A stretch of 64,000 bases of DNA from Ilyonectria destructans (Eukaryota; Ascomycota; Sordariomycetes; Hypocreales; Nectriaceae). Shown one piece after another: positions 12,294 to 23,897 of this stretch. The notes under the pieces are model-generated. The model saw nothing but the letters and a program-made list of their open reading frames with translations. It did no database searches and had not been told where the DNA came from. A program made the translations under genes and the position numbers. The stretch spans positions 3,100,001 to 3,164,000 of the forward strand of contig JAHEWK010000001.1 in NCBI GenBank assembly GCA_020740775.1, given 5' to 3'. Numbering within the stretch: position 1 is the stretch's first letter; the number at the start of each line of letters is the position of its first letter.

Positions 12294-14232
12294 GCAAAAG
12301 CGATGCTGGGCGGGCGAGGAGACGTGTCGGGAGGAAGTGAAGGATAAGGGAACAAAAAAAAAGGAGGCTGTGATGATGACCTGGGCAGCGAAGTCGGGGC
12401 TGGGTCGGTGAGGGATGGATGGAGTGGTGGTTTGGGTTGCCTTTGTTGGAGCACGAGAGCACGCCAAGTCGCCCGTCGATAAGGATCTGCGTACTAGTAC
12501 TTAGAAGGTGTGTGGGGGGACAGTGCGAGCGCATCACGCGCCAACGTCAGATCACGGACAAGTTGCCCCGAGACCCATCGCGTTTCTCTCCGGTTTGGCA
12601 TGGGCAACGATGACGAAAGTGCCCAATCGCACTGTACTGGGTGGTCCCGCGGATGGTGAGGCAGCCACGGCCATGTACCGGTACGCCGTGCCCCCGCCCG
12701 GCTCAGGTGCACGAACCGGCCGGTCATGAGCTTGTTCACCAAGCGGGGGCTACCCAAAGCAGGTTGAGAGGCTTGCGCCCATCCATACATCCACGCGCAC
12801 GCAGCACAACAGCGCAAAGCAGGCCGGCACAGCAAAGCGGCATTCTGGAACCCGCGCGAGCCTGCATTTGTTGTTCTTAGAACGCACAGTGCCTAAGGTG
12901 CAAACAAGGGCTTATCGATCTGCCTGCCTGATCTGAATCTAGCCAACGGCCCTGTCATGTCCTGCCCCGTTCTGGTTGAGATGGCATCATCTGCCGCTGC
13001 TATCAGCTGCCGTGGCGCATTCCCGCACCATGCTTATGCTTCCACGGCTGCGTCACCTCCACGCAAGGTCTCTCCTTGTGTGTACATAGTACTGCAACGC
13101 CACATACTCGTAAATGATTCACATCCGGCTCACAGCGCAGGTCAGCTCAAACAAACAAAGAAATATCCAAAACAATACCCTTGCTTGTTGAGCCTTCATC
13201 ACCCCTCCTGTCCCCTCTTTCATCGTGGCCAGCCCCCCGCTCTGTTCGACATCTCCGTATGGAATGGGGCAAACATGCGAGTGAGCATCTCGTCGACAGA
13301 CTACAGTCAGGCACTAATTACTTGCTCACACGTGGGGCTCCCTTATTACGGCTGCACACGCCACACGCGCTGTCTCAGTCTCAGCCATCGACCATCCTCA
13401 ACGCGCCAGGCTTTCTAGGGTTAAAACGTCCTCTTGATAGGTTAGGGACCCCTAATGTCTCGAATCATCCAGTCCTCAGCTTTGAATGAGCCCACAACTC
13501 GGCCGTTTTGATCTGCGGCATCATCTTCAAACGAGCAACACCTGACCTCAGACCGAATCGTTCGACTGCACGAGACTCATCATTATAGTACACGCACTAA
13601 TTTAGGGATCACTGGAGCGGGTGACGTCATTTGTTTAATCGCAAAAACATGATCAACTTTTATTACGCCTCTAACTATGTGTGGATGCCGATTATCATCG
13701 AAAAGCACGCGGCAGTGGGATACTTACCGATACAGAAAAAACAAAAGCGACTCAGATGCAAGTGTACAAGGTGGCAAGAGACTGGGTCGTCGCAACAAAG
13801 CGAGACCCGTCCACGTAGTGACGTTTATCGAAAAGCCCCCAGGACCCTCAGAAGTATTGAACGAACCAGCTTGGTCCCCTCCGAAGTCTCGTCAACAAGA
13901 CAAGACAACGGGAGATTCTTCCCAAAAGGAGCCGACAAATCCCTCAGAAGCCCACATGGTTTCCTGTCGAGACGACAGTGTATTCCGAACCCAAGATCAA
14001 AAAGCGCAGAGGCGCATCTATTGCCCTCTGGGTGCCCTCTAGTTGATGCCACGAGCCCACGGTCCCCAAGTGTAAATGCCCCCCAGGTCTGACATTGCTT
14101 CATGCTTGAAGCGCATTCTCAAAGCCCACAGCTCCACGATGGAGCCCAACTTGTTTTGAAAGGACAGCCCACAAAAGCCCACTGTAATGGTAACCCGCCG
14201 AAAGCCCTCGGTTCGTAACTCGTGAACGACGT
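12294..14232. other. Intergenic region, no gene seen
   Basis: About 1.9 kb between the duplicated promoter segment and the 3' end of the nucleolin-like gene. Several open frames of 80-150 codons exist (12411-12880, 12957-13489, 13631-14092), but they overlap each other on both strands, lack family motifs and have no coherent codon pattern. The 14040-14230 part is probably the 3' untranslated region of the minus-strand nucleolin-like gene. Confidence 0.45.
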
Positions 14233-15819
14233 TTAATCGAAGTTCATCTTGGTGCCAGAGAAGGCCGGGGCACCTCCTCGACCACCACGGCCGCCGCCAC
14301 GGCCACCGCCGCCGCGACCGCCGAAGCCACCACCTCCACCACGGCCACCGAAGCCGCCACCACCACCACGTCCGCCGAAACCACCGCCGCCACGTCCACC
14401 GAAGCCTCCGCGGCCTCCACGACCACCACCACGGCCGCCGCCGAAGCCACCACCACCACCACCCTCACGGGGGGGACGGCTGCTGGCATAGTCCAGGCGA
14501 ACACTGCGGGACATGCGTCCGTTGCCAACGGGGGCACCGTTCTTGGCCTCAAGGGCCTTCTTGGCATCCTCAATGGAAGAGAAGCTGACATATCCGAAAC
14601 CCTTCAGGTTACCGGTGTCGCTATTCAGGGTTAGTTATTTGTCTTTCATGATGGGTGATAGAAGTACTCACGGATCGGTGGGCAGTCGGATGCTAGCGAC
14701 GGCAGCAACCTCGTTGAAGAACTCGCTGATCTGGTCCTGGTCGACATCGAAGGGCAGGTTGCCAACGAAGAGAGTATCGCTCTCGGGGCTGACGGTGTCA
14801 CCGAACTTCTTGGAGCGGTCGGCAGCGCGGGCCTGGGGGTTGGCATCAGCGGGCTTGGCGTTGGCGTAGTCCAAGTTGAGGGCACGGCCGTCGAGCTCCT
14901 GACCCTGCATGGCATCGTAGGCCTTGGTGGCAGACGCGCCATCGTTGAAGTCAACGTATCCGAAACCACGGCTGCGACCGGACATCTTGTCCATGACGAC
15001 ACGAGCACTGGCAAGACCCTCGAAGGACTTGAAAGCCTCGTACAGAGCATCGTCGTCGATGTTCCAGCTCAGGCTGCCAGCGAAGAGGGTGGTGGCCTCA
15101 TCAGTCTTGGTCTTCTTGGGGGCCTCCTCGATCTCATCCTCAGCCTTGCGCTTCTTGGAGGGAGCCTCCTCAGTCTTAGCATCGGAATCGGACTCGTCAG
15201 AGTCGTCGCTGTCGTCAGAGTCATCCTCAGAGTCGGAGGTCTTCTAAATCTGGTTAGCTTGGTGTTTGGAGAACGACAGAGCAGCTTTACCAACCTTCTC
15301 AGTAACCTTGGCATCGCCCTTCTCCTCCTCAGTCTCGGAGTCTGAGTCGGAGTCATCAGAGTCAGAAGACTCAGCCTTAGCCTTAGCAGCGCCGTTGGTC
15401 TTGGCAGCCTTGGCCTTGGGCTTCTCCTCCTCGGACTCAGAGTCGCTGTCGGAGTCGTCAGAGTCGTTGTCGGACTCAGAGTCGTCGGAAGAGGCAGCAG
15501 CCTTAGCCTTGGCAGCACCGTTGGTCTTGACAGCCTTGGCCTTGGGCTTCTCGTCCTCAGAAGAATCAGAGTCGGAAGAGTTGTCAGCCTCGGACTCGCT
15601 GTCAGAGTCGTCGGACTCAGAAGAGTCGGAAGACTCAGGCTCGACAACCTTCTTGCTCTTCTTCTTGGAAGACTCCTTCTCCTTCACGACCTTCTTAGCA
15701 GCGGCCTTGGCCAGCTCCTTGGACTTGGCCTTGGGAGTCTGGGAAGGCTTGGTGACGCCGGCAGCCTTGACAGCCTCAGAGGCCTTGGCCTTCTTGGAAT
15801 CCTTGGTAGACTTGGCCAT
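14233..15819 (-). CDS. Nucleolin/Gar2/Nsr1-like RNA-binding protein
   Basis: Three exons (15295-15819, 14672-15243, 14233-14620) with two 51-nt introns encode 494 residues. It is the fungal nucleolin homologue (Nsr1 in budding yeast, Gar2 in fission yeast), a nucleolar protein for pre-rRNA processing and small-subunit assembly. Residues 1-60 are Lys/Ala-rich. About 60-200 alternate acidic Ser-Asp-Ser-Glu blocks with basic KPKAKA-KTNGAAKAKA blocks, the nucleolin pattern. RRM1 is at about 226-302 (LFAGSLSW, RGFGYVDF) and RRM2 at about 330-410 (LFVGNLPF, KGFGYVSF). A C-terminal RGG/GGFGG domain at about 418-486 ends in FSGTKMNFD. The junction TDP|DTGNLKGFGYV restores RRM2. The start ATG is followed directly by the conserved Lys/Ala-rich region. 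It diverges from the complex I subunit gene, 423 bp away. Confidence 0.93.
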
Positions 15820-16242
15820 TGTGAAGACTGATAGACAAGGGTATAAAAAGAAGAGTCTCGAGTAAAATAGTCTACCACGAGAAGATGAATGAAGAGGGAG
15901 AGGTGGGTGGAAAAACAAGATTTCCTGGGCCTTCTATGGGTTTTAAGCCTGGTGGTTGGGTTTGCAGCTGGCGGGCAGATTTTTTTTTTTTTTTCGCCGG
16001 CCAAACTGTGGGGCAACCAAAAGCGGTGAGTTGACATGCGTCGACCGTCGAGGAAGGTGGTCAGGGCGGTCAGTGCGTGCCTGAGAAATCAGGTCGCCTG
16101 TCATTGGACATCGATCAATTGAGCTCAAGCTAGAGTGCCGACATCCAAGTTGCCGAGATCGATCGAGTCCAACCCAACCGCGCATCTTCGCCTTGTAACG
16201 ACGTCCAATTCGACAGCCCGAGGCTCAATCAAAACCGCCGCC
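15820..16242. promoter_or_regulatory. 423-bp divergent promoter region
   Basis: The only DNA between the starts of the nucleolin-like gene (-) and the complex I subunit gene (+), so it must hold both promoters and leaders. It contains a run of 15 T at about 15980-15994, a common nucleosome-depleting feature of fungal promoters. No clear TATA box is visible, which fits housekeeping genes. Which bases are essential is not known. Confidence 0.7.
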
Positions 16243-16688
16243 ATGCCTACCGCCGAGTCCGAACAGTTCAAGGCCCAGAAGCCCACCGTTGCTCCCACCT
16301 TCAACGGAGTCAACTTCGACGACACCAAGGCGTTCAAGGCGGCCGAGGATGCCATCATCCGGGAGCAATGGGTCGGCGCCATGATGACCCGTCTCGTCGG
16401 CGAGGAGTTGGGCAAGTGCTACGTGCGCGAGGGTGTCAACCACCTGGAAAACTGCGGCCACCTCCGAGGTTAGTCGAGGCGACTGGGTTGAGGGAGTGAA
16501 ATTTGAGCATCCGCTGATCACGAAAACCAGAGCGATACCTGCAATTGCTGAAGACGAACAAAATCAAGGGCACCAAGTTCTTGCAGCAGAACTACGTGAC
16601 CAAGCAGGATGAGGAGATGGACCTGCAGGCCAAGGTGCACACCAGCGACCAGGTTGCCAAGATCAACCAGGCCAGGTTTGCTTCGTGA
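16243..16688 (+). CDS. NADH:ubiquinone oxidoreductase 12-kDa subunit (PDSW/NDUFB10-like)
   Basis: Two exons, 16243-16468 and 16531-16688, around a 62-nt intron encode 127 residues. It resembles the 12-kDa accessory subunit of fungal mitochondrial complex I, related to animal NDUFB10 (PDSW), a membrane-arm subunit on the intermembrane-space side. The signature is DAIIREQWVGAMMTRLVGEELGKCY followed by REGVNHLENCGHLRERYLQLL, with the junction R|ERYLQLL formed across the intron. The paired cysteines are in GKCY and ENCG, a spacing used for disulfides in this family. There is no presequence, as is usual for subunits imported through the disulfide relay. The start ATG has a good context (CCGCCATGCC). 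It shares a divergent promoter with the nucleolin-like gene. Confidence 0.82.
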
Positions 16689-17113
16689 ACCAGGATCTCG
16701 GCGATATTGCAAACTTTAGAGATGGCGTAGAGGACACTGGATTATCTAAATGAGAGGGAATTGTGGCCTCTATGGGATCATGGCATTGTACTGTCACAAC
16801 CACAGTCTCGGCCGTGACGGTGAAGGATCCAAACACTTCGACCCTGTATGACTGTGTATATATCAGGAAGCAATGAAATGAAAATGAAGCACATATGCGT
16901 GACCCAATCCCTCCTATTTATATCACAGAACTTAGTCTCGACTCATGCGTTCCTTTCGCGCGTTGGCTTCGGATAGCGGGCTTTCATGGCGAGGCTGACA
17001 ATTGGCTCTTACAATGGCCCTGATTGGCCCCTCCTCACCTCCACTCCAAAATTTCTACAGAAGCTTAAGCCTCGTCGACCACGACTTCCAACAAAACCAC
17101 CAGTTTATTCGCC
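16689..17113. other. Short intergenic region
   Basis: The 3' untranslated region of the complex I subunit gene and the promoter of the mL54 gene on the same strand. AT-richer sequence at 16860-16930 fits a transcript end. No gene is seen. Confidence 0.5.
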
Positions 17114-17748
17114 ATGTTCTGCACCAGGTGCCTTCGCGCCACCGCGCTGCGGCGCCCACTCCCAATTATTCGCCAATTCTCAACGACGATCCCTTTCCGA
17201 TCCGCCGAGCCTGTCCTCTCGACCCCCATCGCCGAGGCTGGCGAGTCCAAGGACGCCCCCGTTTCACGGTCCTCGTGCCCCGCTGGAACCAAGCTCACTG
17301 GGCTCAACTACCTGAAGAATGGCCAAGACCCGGTTGCGCTGAAGGATGAGGAGTATCCCGAGTGGTTGTGGTCGTGCCTGGATGTGATCAAGTCAAACAA
17401 GGATTCCGCAGATGATGGCGCCGGAGACGAGTTCTGTACGTTATCTGTGCCCCCCTCGGCTTTAACTATATCTTGCTAACAATTTCCGCAGCGAAATCGA
17501 AGAAACAGCGAAAACTCGCAGCGAAGCGCCAGAAGACCATGGAGGCTCAAGCACTCGCCTCGGGTAATCTCGACGCCCTAGCCCCCAAGATCCCCCTGCA
17601 GCACCAGTCCGTCAACATCGCCGGTGACGAGAACAGCACTGTCGAGCACAATATCGAGGCGGCACAGAAAAGAGAGGAACTGAAGAAGGCGATGCGCAAG
17701 GAAAGGAAGGCAAAGATCAAGGAGGCCAACTACCTGAAGTCTATGTAA
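17114..17748 (+). CDS. MRPL37: Mitochondrial large-subunit ribosomal protein mL54
   Basis: Two exons, 17114-17435 and 17492-17748, separated by a 56-nt intron (GTACGT donor, GCTAAC branch, CGCAG acceptor), encode 192 residues. It matches mL54 (Mrpl37 in yeast), a protein of the mitochondrial large ribosomal subunit. An Arg/Ser-rich presequence (MFCTRCLRATALRRPLPIIRQFST) covers about the first 25 residues. The core is LTGLNYLKNGQDPVALKDEEYPEWLW at about 62-87, typical of the family. The C-terminal half is basic and helical (KKQRKLAAKRQ, EELKKAMRKERKAKIKEANYL), and EANYLKSM is a conserved family ending. The exon junction gives EF-SKSKKQRK in frame. It is convergent with the WIP/verprolin gene, whose stop is 340 bp away. 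Confidence 0.88.
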
Positions 17749-18088
17749 ATTTGACTTGGTTGGCGGTGTTAATGTACAATACTGCAAGCGCAATGTAACT
17801 CAAGTGTACTATATCATGCCGATAGACCTGGCGTGTTGCTCACTGAATTGGCTTTCAAGTGAGATGGTTTTTTAAGTACGTTACGTTACGAGGAATGGCG
17901 TGGTCACGGAAAATAGACCATGAGAGAGCGAGAAACAGTTGTGTGACATTGATTGTGACCTGGTATTGACATTTCCAACCTATACACATCTGATGGAACC
18001 ATATAGCCTCTTCCTAAAAACACGACTGGGGCATTGAGCCTCCAATGAGCTTTAAACCATGTCCACTGATCACGCCTCAAACTCCAGC
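17749..18088. other. Convergent 3' region between mL54 and WIP
   Basis: Both flanking genes end here, so it holds two 3' untranslated regions. It has an AT-rich centre and no gene. A GTACGTTACGTTACG short repeat lies near 17876-17890. Confidence 0.5.
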
Positions 18089-19452
18089 TTATAGAGCACT
18101 TAGATTTAGTGGCACACTGCTCCCCCTTCCAGCTCTGTATTTTTTCGTGCCTCCGATAAAGTCCCTCGGCTTTGGGAACGCGGATTCATCTTTGAAATTC
18201 CATCTCGCGTCACTCACCACGAAGCGTTCGGGCCCGGAGCCATTAGAAGGAGAGGTTCGTGTCGGGCTAGGTGATTTAGCGCCGTTGGCAGTTAGAGTAA
18301 AGGCTGATGGATCAAGCATAGATTGGCGGAGAGATGAACCCCTCGACCTGAGTTGGACCGGTGGCAGCGGAGAGGGAGCGGAGGGTGCCGAGGGAGTTGA
18401 TGATGGTGGTGGAGGAGGAGGAGGCGGGGGCGCAGAGCTGGGAGAGGCTTGTCCAGCCGCGCGGATGGTGGCTTGCGCGACTAAAGAAGGTGTCGAATGG
18501 GACGCAGGAGGCGGAGGCGGCGGAGGTGGTTGTGACCGTGGCGCCGGCGAAAGACTTGGGCGAGGAGGTGCAGATGACGGGGGTGGAGGCGGAGGTGCTG
18601 CGGGAGCGGCAGCGGAGGATGGCGGTGGAGGAGGAGGTGGCGTCGGGGCAGAGGGCGCAGGAGCTGATGGAGCGAAGGACATGGACGATGGCTTCCGGGA
18701 TGTCGGTAAAGGTGGCGGCTTCTTACCAATAGGCGGGGGCGGTCCCTTGGATCCCATCGGTGTCGTCTTTCTTAGATTTGCGACTCCCCCAGGGGGCGGC
18801 AGCGGAGGTCGTCCACCCGGTATTGTGGGCGCCGCCCCAGGCGGAGGTCTGGGTGCAGAAAAGGCCGGAGGCTTCGGCGCTGAACTTGTGGGCTCCCCCG
18901 GATCTGAGAGATACGTTGAATCTGTGTTTGCGCCGGTATCAATGCCTCCTCTCTTCTTCAGTTTAGGCATCCCTCCAGCAAAGAGTCCGGCCAACTGAGG
19001 CGCAGCGTCCATGCCTCCAGCTGTTGAATCTCGGGAGCCTTGGTCGCTGTTGCTTCTTGCCCGATTTCCCGGAACGGGCGGCGCGAGCCCGCCTGGAGGC
19101 TTTGGAGCTCCGCCGAGCATAGGGATTGGTGGTGCGCCGCCGGCTGGAGGGCCTGACGAGGAAGAGGACTTGCTGACGACTGGCGCCGAGCGGTCATTGG
19201 TGACAGCCTTCTTGAGAGCCCTGCCTTTGGAAATGTCTGACAGGAGAGCATTCTATTGTAAACTGGTCAGTTTGGTCATTTCGATGGCGGCCATCTCGAG
19301 GGATGTCAGAGCCTTGGGGGGGCTTTGCTACATACTCTGTTTCCGCCAGCTGGAGGCCTCGAGGACATGTTTCCCGGAGGAGGAGGTGGGGGCGGTGGTG
19401 GTCCACCAAAGCCTGGCGGCGGCGGAGGAGGCGGAGGTGGAGGAGGCGGCAT
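18089..19452 (-). CDS. WIP/verprolin-family actin regulator
   Basis: Two exons, 19336-19452 and 18089-19252, around an 83-nt intron (GTATGT donor, CAATAG acceptor) encode 426 residues. The protein belongs to the WIP/verprolin family (Vrp1 in yeast), which binds actin monomers and the WASP protein to drive Arp2/3 actin assembly at endocytic sites and hyphal tips. The N-terminus has two proline runs (residues 2-13 and 18-26). The WH2 actin-binding motif RNALLSDISKGRALKKAV is at about 39-56 and spans the exon junction, which supports the splice model. A long proline-rich region with repeated PPPPPP blocks follows. The C-terminus (FVVSDARWNFKDESAFPKP, then RDFIGGTKKYRAGRGSSVP) is the WASP-binding segment. 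A long glycine-rich frame on the opposite strand is only the antisense of the proline tracts. Confidence 0.9.
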
Positions 19453-21002
19453 GGTGGGTTTGGCCTATGGGCGGGGTGTTCTGGTGATGTTGTGTCGTTC
19501 GATGGGTGGTGATAAGTTGGGCAGAGGTGTTGCAGCTCTCAGGCGCTGTCGATCGAGGATTGGGCAGCTTTACGATATCGTCAAGAGAAGCTGCCCTCAG
19601 TTAGAGTGGTCTACCGGCCTAGAGCACACAGGGGAGTTGGTCGTGGAAGGGCGGAGGATGCAGTAAAGACGGTGATGGTGGTGGGAAGAGAGGGCCACCC
19701 GTATACGGTCGAGAAGGGTTGGTGTTGAGAGTAGGCCTGGGGCGATGCTGCAGCCGCGTGCGATGTTTCGTCATGGCCGCCGCCGCTTACGGTGCAAAGG
19801 GGCACTGCTGCAGGCCGCTATTACCTTCTGGACGCTTAGTTTAGCGCCCCGCTTTCTTCACGTGGAACTTTGGGCGGTAAATTTAGCGATCGCATCACTG
19901 TTGCTTAGTGACAGCCCCCTGTAAGCTAGGCCATGGAAGAAAAAGGAAGGAGAAAAATAGCATCTACACGGGATGAATGCAAGACAAATAGTAGGACTAG
20001 AGCGGATAGGCTATCCTCCTCATTCAAGATATTTATGAGTGAGAAGTTTTTCTTTTTTCTTTTTTCTTTTTTTTCATTCATTCTTCCTAGGAGTCCAGAG
20101 GGGTTTCAGTTAATAACTGCCTTGAACAAAAAATCAGTTTAGGCACCACTGACCAAGGCTGCCATCATCTCTTATTAGTGTCTATCCGTCATCCGCGTAT
20201 CCGAAGGTCGAGTGGGGCAGCTTTAGAGGTTCTCCAAAACTCCAAGGTCTTCCAAAACGCGTATTATGTCTCAAAAAAGGTGTGTATCCTTGATTTGATG
20301 GAGCCTGGAAAGTAAAGGGTCTTGAAGGACCTTGCGAGCTGCGCAGTGAGGACGCTGAGGGAGTGCCTGAGAGTGTGATTTGAGTTTGTTGAACGTGAGC
20401 GAGAGCAAAAGGATTTCCGATATTACTGTGGACTTCGGCTCCTGCTGGTAGGGAGAATTTCATAAAAAGTATATTTACGTCGAGACAACGATATGAAAAG
20501 CTCATGGAGTTAACTATTCATTTCCCCACATAGTCATTAAACACCAAGGAAGTCATCCAAGCACACTACAAGATTGTGTTTCTTACACAGCCGTATCTTG
20601 TACCAGTGTCTAACTCGCTTCCGGGTGCCATGGAAATAATTATCTACACATTGTCTTATTATCTTAATTTTAACTGTGAATGGAGAGTATATCGTGGAGT
20701 AGAAACGGCGAGTACTCTGATGAGAAGTTGTCCGTTTCTGGCCGCAGACCGTTTTGGATTACGCAGCACGGCGCTAGTCACCTGACTAAACGGTGGCCCT
20801 GCAACGGTTGTACTAAGAAGTCTGATCCGCCTACGATATCAACGCCGTGGGAAAACCAAGAGTCGGGCTAGAAACCGCAGCCAAGGGCGCTCAATCAGGC
20901 TCAAGCCATCGAACCGATCCTCCGCGGAGGCCGAATTTACCTGGTCCTCTCCGAATCGTCACCGAAGCCACTACACAAGATCGGCCCGCCGCTACCACGA
21001 CA
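19453..21002. other. Intergenic, divergent promoters of WIP and mitochondrial gene
   Basis: About 1.55 kb. The WIP promoter is at the left and the promoter of the mitochondrial gene at 21003 is at the right. The 20040-20110 part is a T-rich stretch (repeated TTTTTC). A minus open frame at 20182-20505 has 107 codons and unremarkable sequence; I do not count it as a gene. Nothing else is seen. Confidence 0.45.
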
Positions 21003-22244
21003 ATGCGAAGAGCGACCCCGAAGCAGATCGGCTCCGTCTGCCAGCTGTGCGCCGTTGCGCCAGCCCATATTGCCAGCCAGACCTTCATCCGCCGGGCTCT
21101 ATTGTCACAAAGCCGCCATGTTCGAAGCCTGAACGCGAGGCCCGTCGGTGTGCGATGGCTTGCAACCGCATCTTCGATTCCCGAACTAGCTTCTGCACGA
21201 CCCTCAGTCCCCGCCACCTCGAACACCCCGGTGGAATTGTTGAACCCTGCCCAGCTGGCCAAGGCAGTGGAGGACACCAGAGACAAGTTTGTTTCGACTG
21301 ATGGAATCCCGGCCAAACAATTGACGGCCACGGCGCTCGAGACATGCCTCAAAGCTGCGGAAGCCCTCCAACCACTAGTGAGGAGGGCTGAGGCCCAGGC
21401 TCGGGCTTCAACCTCGAAGCTCATGGCCCTGGGCTCCGAGCGAACTGGTGCCAAGCCATTGGTAAATGCTGAGTTGAGGGACAGCGTCAACAAGATCTCG
21501 TACTCAGCATATACCATCATCAGCCAACCTAATGTTGAGATGTCGCCCGAATTTCTCGAACTGTACGTCGTGATCCAGGCCACCCTAGGCCGCCCGGAGT
21601 CACTGCCTGCTGTCCTAGAGCAGTTCGCCACCAAGCCTCGGCCTGTGGTCAAAAATGGTGTGATTCAATACGTCCGCCGGAACCCCAACTCTGCCGTTAG
21701 GGCCATTGAGGAGGGAGTCGCCGACATGGCTTTGCAGACAGCCATTGATGCCAAGAACTTGGATTCAGCTCTAGGCATCGTCGAGGCCTCATTCAGTCTC
21801 CCTGCCTTCAAACGTCAAAAGATGCTCAAGCACTCTACTGCCCCTGCCTTGGCTCTTACCACACTGCCCTTCGGCATTTTCGGCCTAGCATCTGGCTACG
21901 CTGCCTACTGGCAAAACACGATGGATGTCACGACCGCAACGGGTCTTGGTGTCGCTGGTATCTCGGGCTACTTCCTTGTGGTGGGATCAATGGGCCTGAT
22001 TGCCAAGCTTAGCCACAAGGACCAAATGAAGCGAGTGACCTGGGCGCCGGGCACGCCGCTGCGTTACCGGTGGCTGAGGGAGGAAGAGCGTGCGGCATTA
22101 GACAAGATTGCGTGTGCGTGGGGTTTCAAAGAGCCTTGGAGGCACGGAGAGGAGTCGGGGCCTGAGTGGGAGGGCTTGAAAGAGTATATGGGCTACCGAC
22201 AGATGATTCTGGATCGGGTGGAGTTCATGGATGGAATGAGTTAG
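21003..22244 (+). CDS. Mitochondrial membrane protein of unknown function
   Basis: Single exon encoding 413 residues. The frame is open for 52 codons upstream without an ATG, so the ATG at 21003 is the first possible start. The N-terminus is rich in Arg, Ala and Ser with no acidic residues for about 50 positions (MRRATPKQIGSVC to RWLATASS), a good mitochondrial presequence. About 75-230 is helical and polar. Two membrane segments follow at about 281-303 (ALALTTLPFGIFGLASGYAAYW) and 309-333 (TTATGLGVAGISGYFLVVGSMG). The C-terminus, about 345-413, is a conserved-looking block: VTWAPGTPLRYRWLREEERAA, then EYMGYRQMILDRVEFMDGM. I do not recognise the family by name. It is likely an inner-membrane protein, but the role is unknown. 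Confidence 0.8.
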   Translation: MRRATPKQIGSVCQLCAVAPAHIASQTFIRRALLSQSRHVRSLNARPVGVRWLATASSIPELASARPSVPATSNTPVELLNPAQLAKAVEDTRDKFVSTDGIPAKQLTATALETCLKAAEALQPLVRRAEAQARASTSKLMALGSERTGAKPLVNAELRDSVNKISYSAYTIISQPNVEMSPEFLELYVVIQATLGRPESLPAVLEQFATKPRPVVKNGVIQYVRRNPNSAVRAIEEGVADMALQTAIDAKNLDSALGIVEASFSLPAFKRQKMLKHSTAPALALTTLPFGIFGLASGYAAYWQNTMDVTTATGLGVAGISGYFLVVGSMGLIAKLSHKDQMKRVTWAPGTPLRYRWLREEERAALDKIACAWGFKEPWRHGEESGPEWEGLKEYMGYRQMILDRVEFMDGMS

Positions 22245-23897
22245 AGTACTCTTCTTTGTCCGCTCATGTGTATAAACAAGTCATGTATAAAAGTAAAACG
22301 CAATGCTCCAGGTCAAACTTACCCTATCCTTGGACGAGTTCCAGGAACGACAACCCCCTGCTCCATCAGTCAACTGGTCATGTTTTGGCATAGCACACTA
22401 GGCACTCCATAATAACCATTGATAAAGATCTACTGAATACAGAATTCGAGGCAAGGTAATGGAATGAAAACTCCAACGAAACAGGTCTTCTTTGAATGTA
22501 AAGTCAAAAGGAACATCATAGAGCTTTCATTATCATTCATATCTGACTTGAATCCGCCGGCTCCAATGGTACTACCATCAGTGCCCGGTTAGGCGCTTCG
22601 GTATTGTTTTTGGACCCTTCACGCTCTACTAACTTGCGAAAGAAAGAGAGAAAACCACATCATCTCGAGCTTTTTGTCTCGGATCGACAGGTCCTCGGCC
22701 ACTAATATCTTTGGGAGCAGGCGAGAATCCACCCGGATTTCTGATCTGGGGCAACAGAAAATCTCCCGGGATGTTGAGAGGATTCGAGAATGAAGTCAGG
22801 AAGCCACTGCAACCCTAGAGTCTCCACTCAGCGACCCGGATGTAACATGGCACGGTCGGTTTCCGAATAACCGCAGTTGACAGAGTTAATTCCAGGATAA
22901 TGTTGCCTTTGCTCTTGCTGCAGATTAGAAATTACATCACAAGCACAGCGGCATGTGGCTGATAACATGGGAAGTATGCGGCTTAGCACCCCAGTACGGC
23001 TCCGGGTTATCAAATCGCGCGTCTCGGGATTGATGAATCGCACAACATAACGGTACACGACAGACACAATCCATCTCGATGTACCCATCGTACAGTAAAG
23101 CCAAGAAGCAAAGAAAGACGGGCAGGGGCTAGTGGACAGACCCCAGACTGTCCAACGGTCGAGAACACAGACTTTCGGCCGAGCTTCTGGATATGGCCCG
23201 GGAGACGGTGCCGCTAGGGTGTGCCCGGCCGGATAGTCAGGGGAATCCCTGAATCCCTGACGACACTTCGTAAACGAGACTTCACGTGAATGCGGAGAGA
23301 AAGAAGCAAAGCCTCACAGACCCCGAAGGCTCCGAGAGGCCCTTTGCAAAGTACAGCAAACGCTAAGGGATCCAAAGCGGCGGGTTCCTCCGTCCCGCGT
23401 AGCATCATCACTTAACCGGGGAGGGATTCCGGGCCATCATCCGGGCCTAGCGAAGGAAGAGGCATCCCAACCAATCAACCACACCCATGCCGCTCACCTA
23501 GAATCAGCACAGCGTTCCAATATACGATCGACACAACCTTAACCAGCACAATCGAGTCGATAATCACAGTGACGGCTTCGCGCAAGCTAGGCACGATTCC
23601 GGAAGGTTGGTAGAGGAGGCCCGGTCCTCCCCTGGGCCCTGGCCCGGCCATATTGCCTCCATCCGCATGGGAATGGGGAGAGAGAACGCATGGGGCTTGC
23701 CGCACGCCATTTCTGCAGATTGTCGAATTGAATTCTTGTATACGCTCTCAAGAAGTGCCCGTTTTCTGTCCTACGTCATGTGTCTTGCATCCTTCCATCC
23801 CGCACCATCCACTCGTAGCCCCCCTCTCTCTTCCCTTCTCCCTTCACCGTTGCAACGCTCAACACTCTCTCTTTGATAACATTGAGCCACCTTCATC
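22245..23897. other. Intergenic upstream of the secreted hydrolase
   Basis: About 1.65 kb with no supported gene. Two minus frames were considered (22828-23088 and 23475-23705); each has a hydrophobic stretch, but they cannot be joined by clear splice sites into one protein. The last 100 bases before 23898 are pyrimidine-rich (repeated CTCTC and CCTTC), a common core-promoter feature in filamentous fungi, and probably belong to the hydrolase gene. Confidence 0.45.

Noticed and set aside
13631..14092. 153-codon plus frame
   Set aside because: Biased, repetitive charged composition without motifs; overlaps other frames in the gap.
18045..18998. Glycine-rich plus-strand frame of 317 codons
   Set aside because: It is the antisense of proline codons in the WIP/verprolin gene, with no independent feature.
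20182..20505. 107-codon minus frame, possibly a gene fragment
   Set aside because: No motif, no splice partner, unremarkable composition. Could be a pseudogene remnant, but there is no evidence.
22828..23705. Two minus frames (22828-23088, 23475-23705) each with a hydrophobic stretch
   Set aside because: No consistent splice sites join them into one protein and neither resembles a known family.
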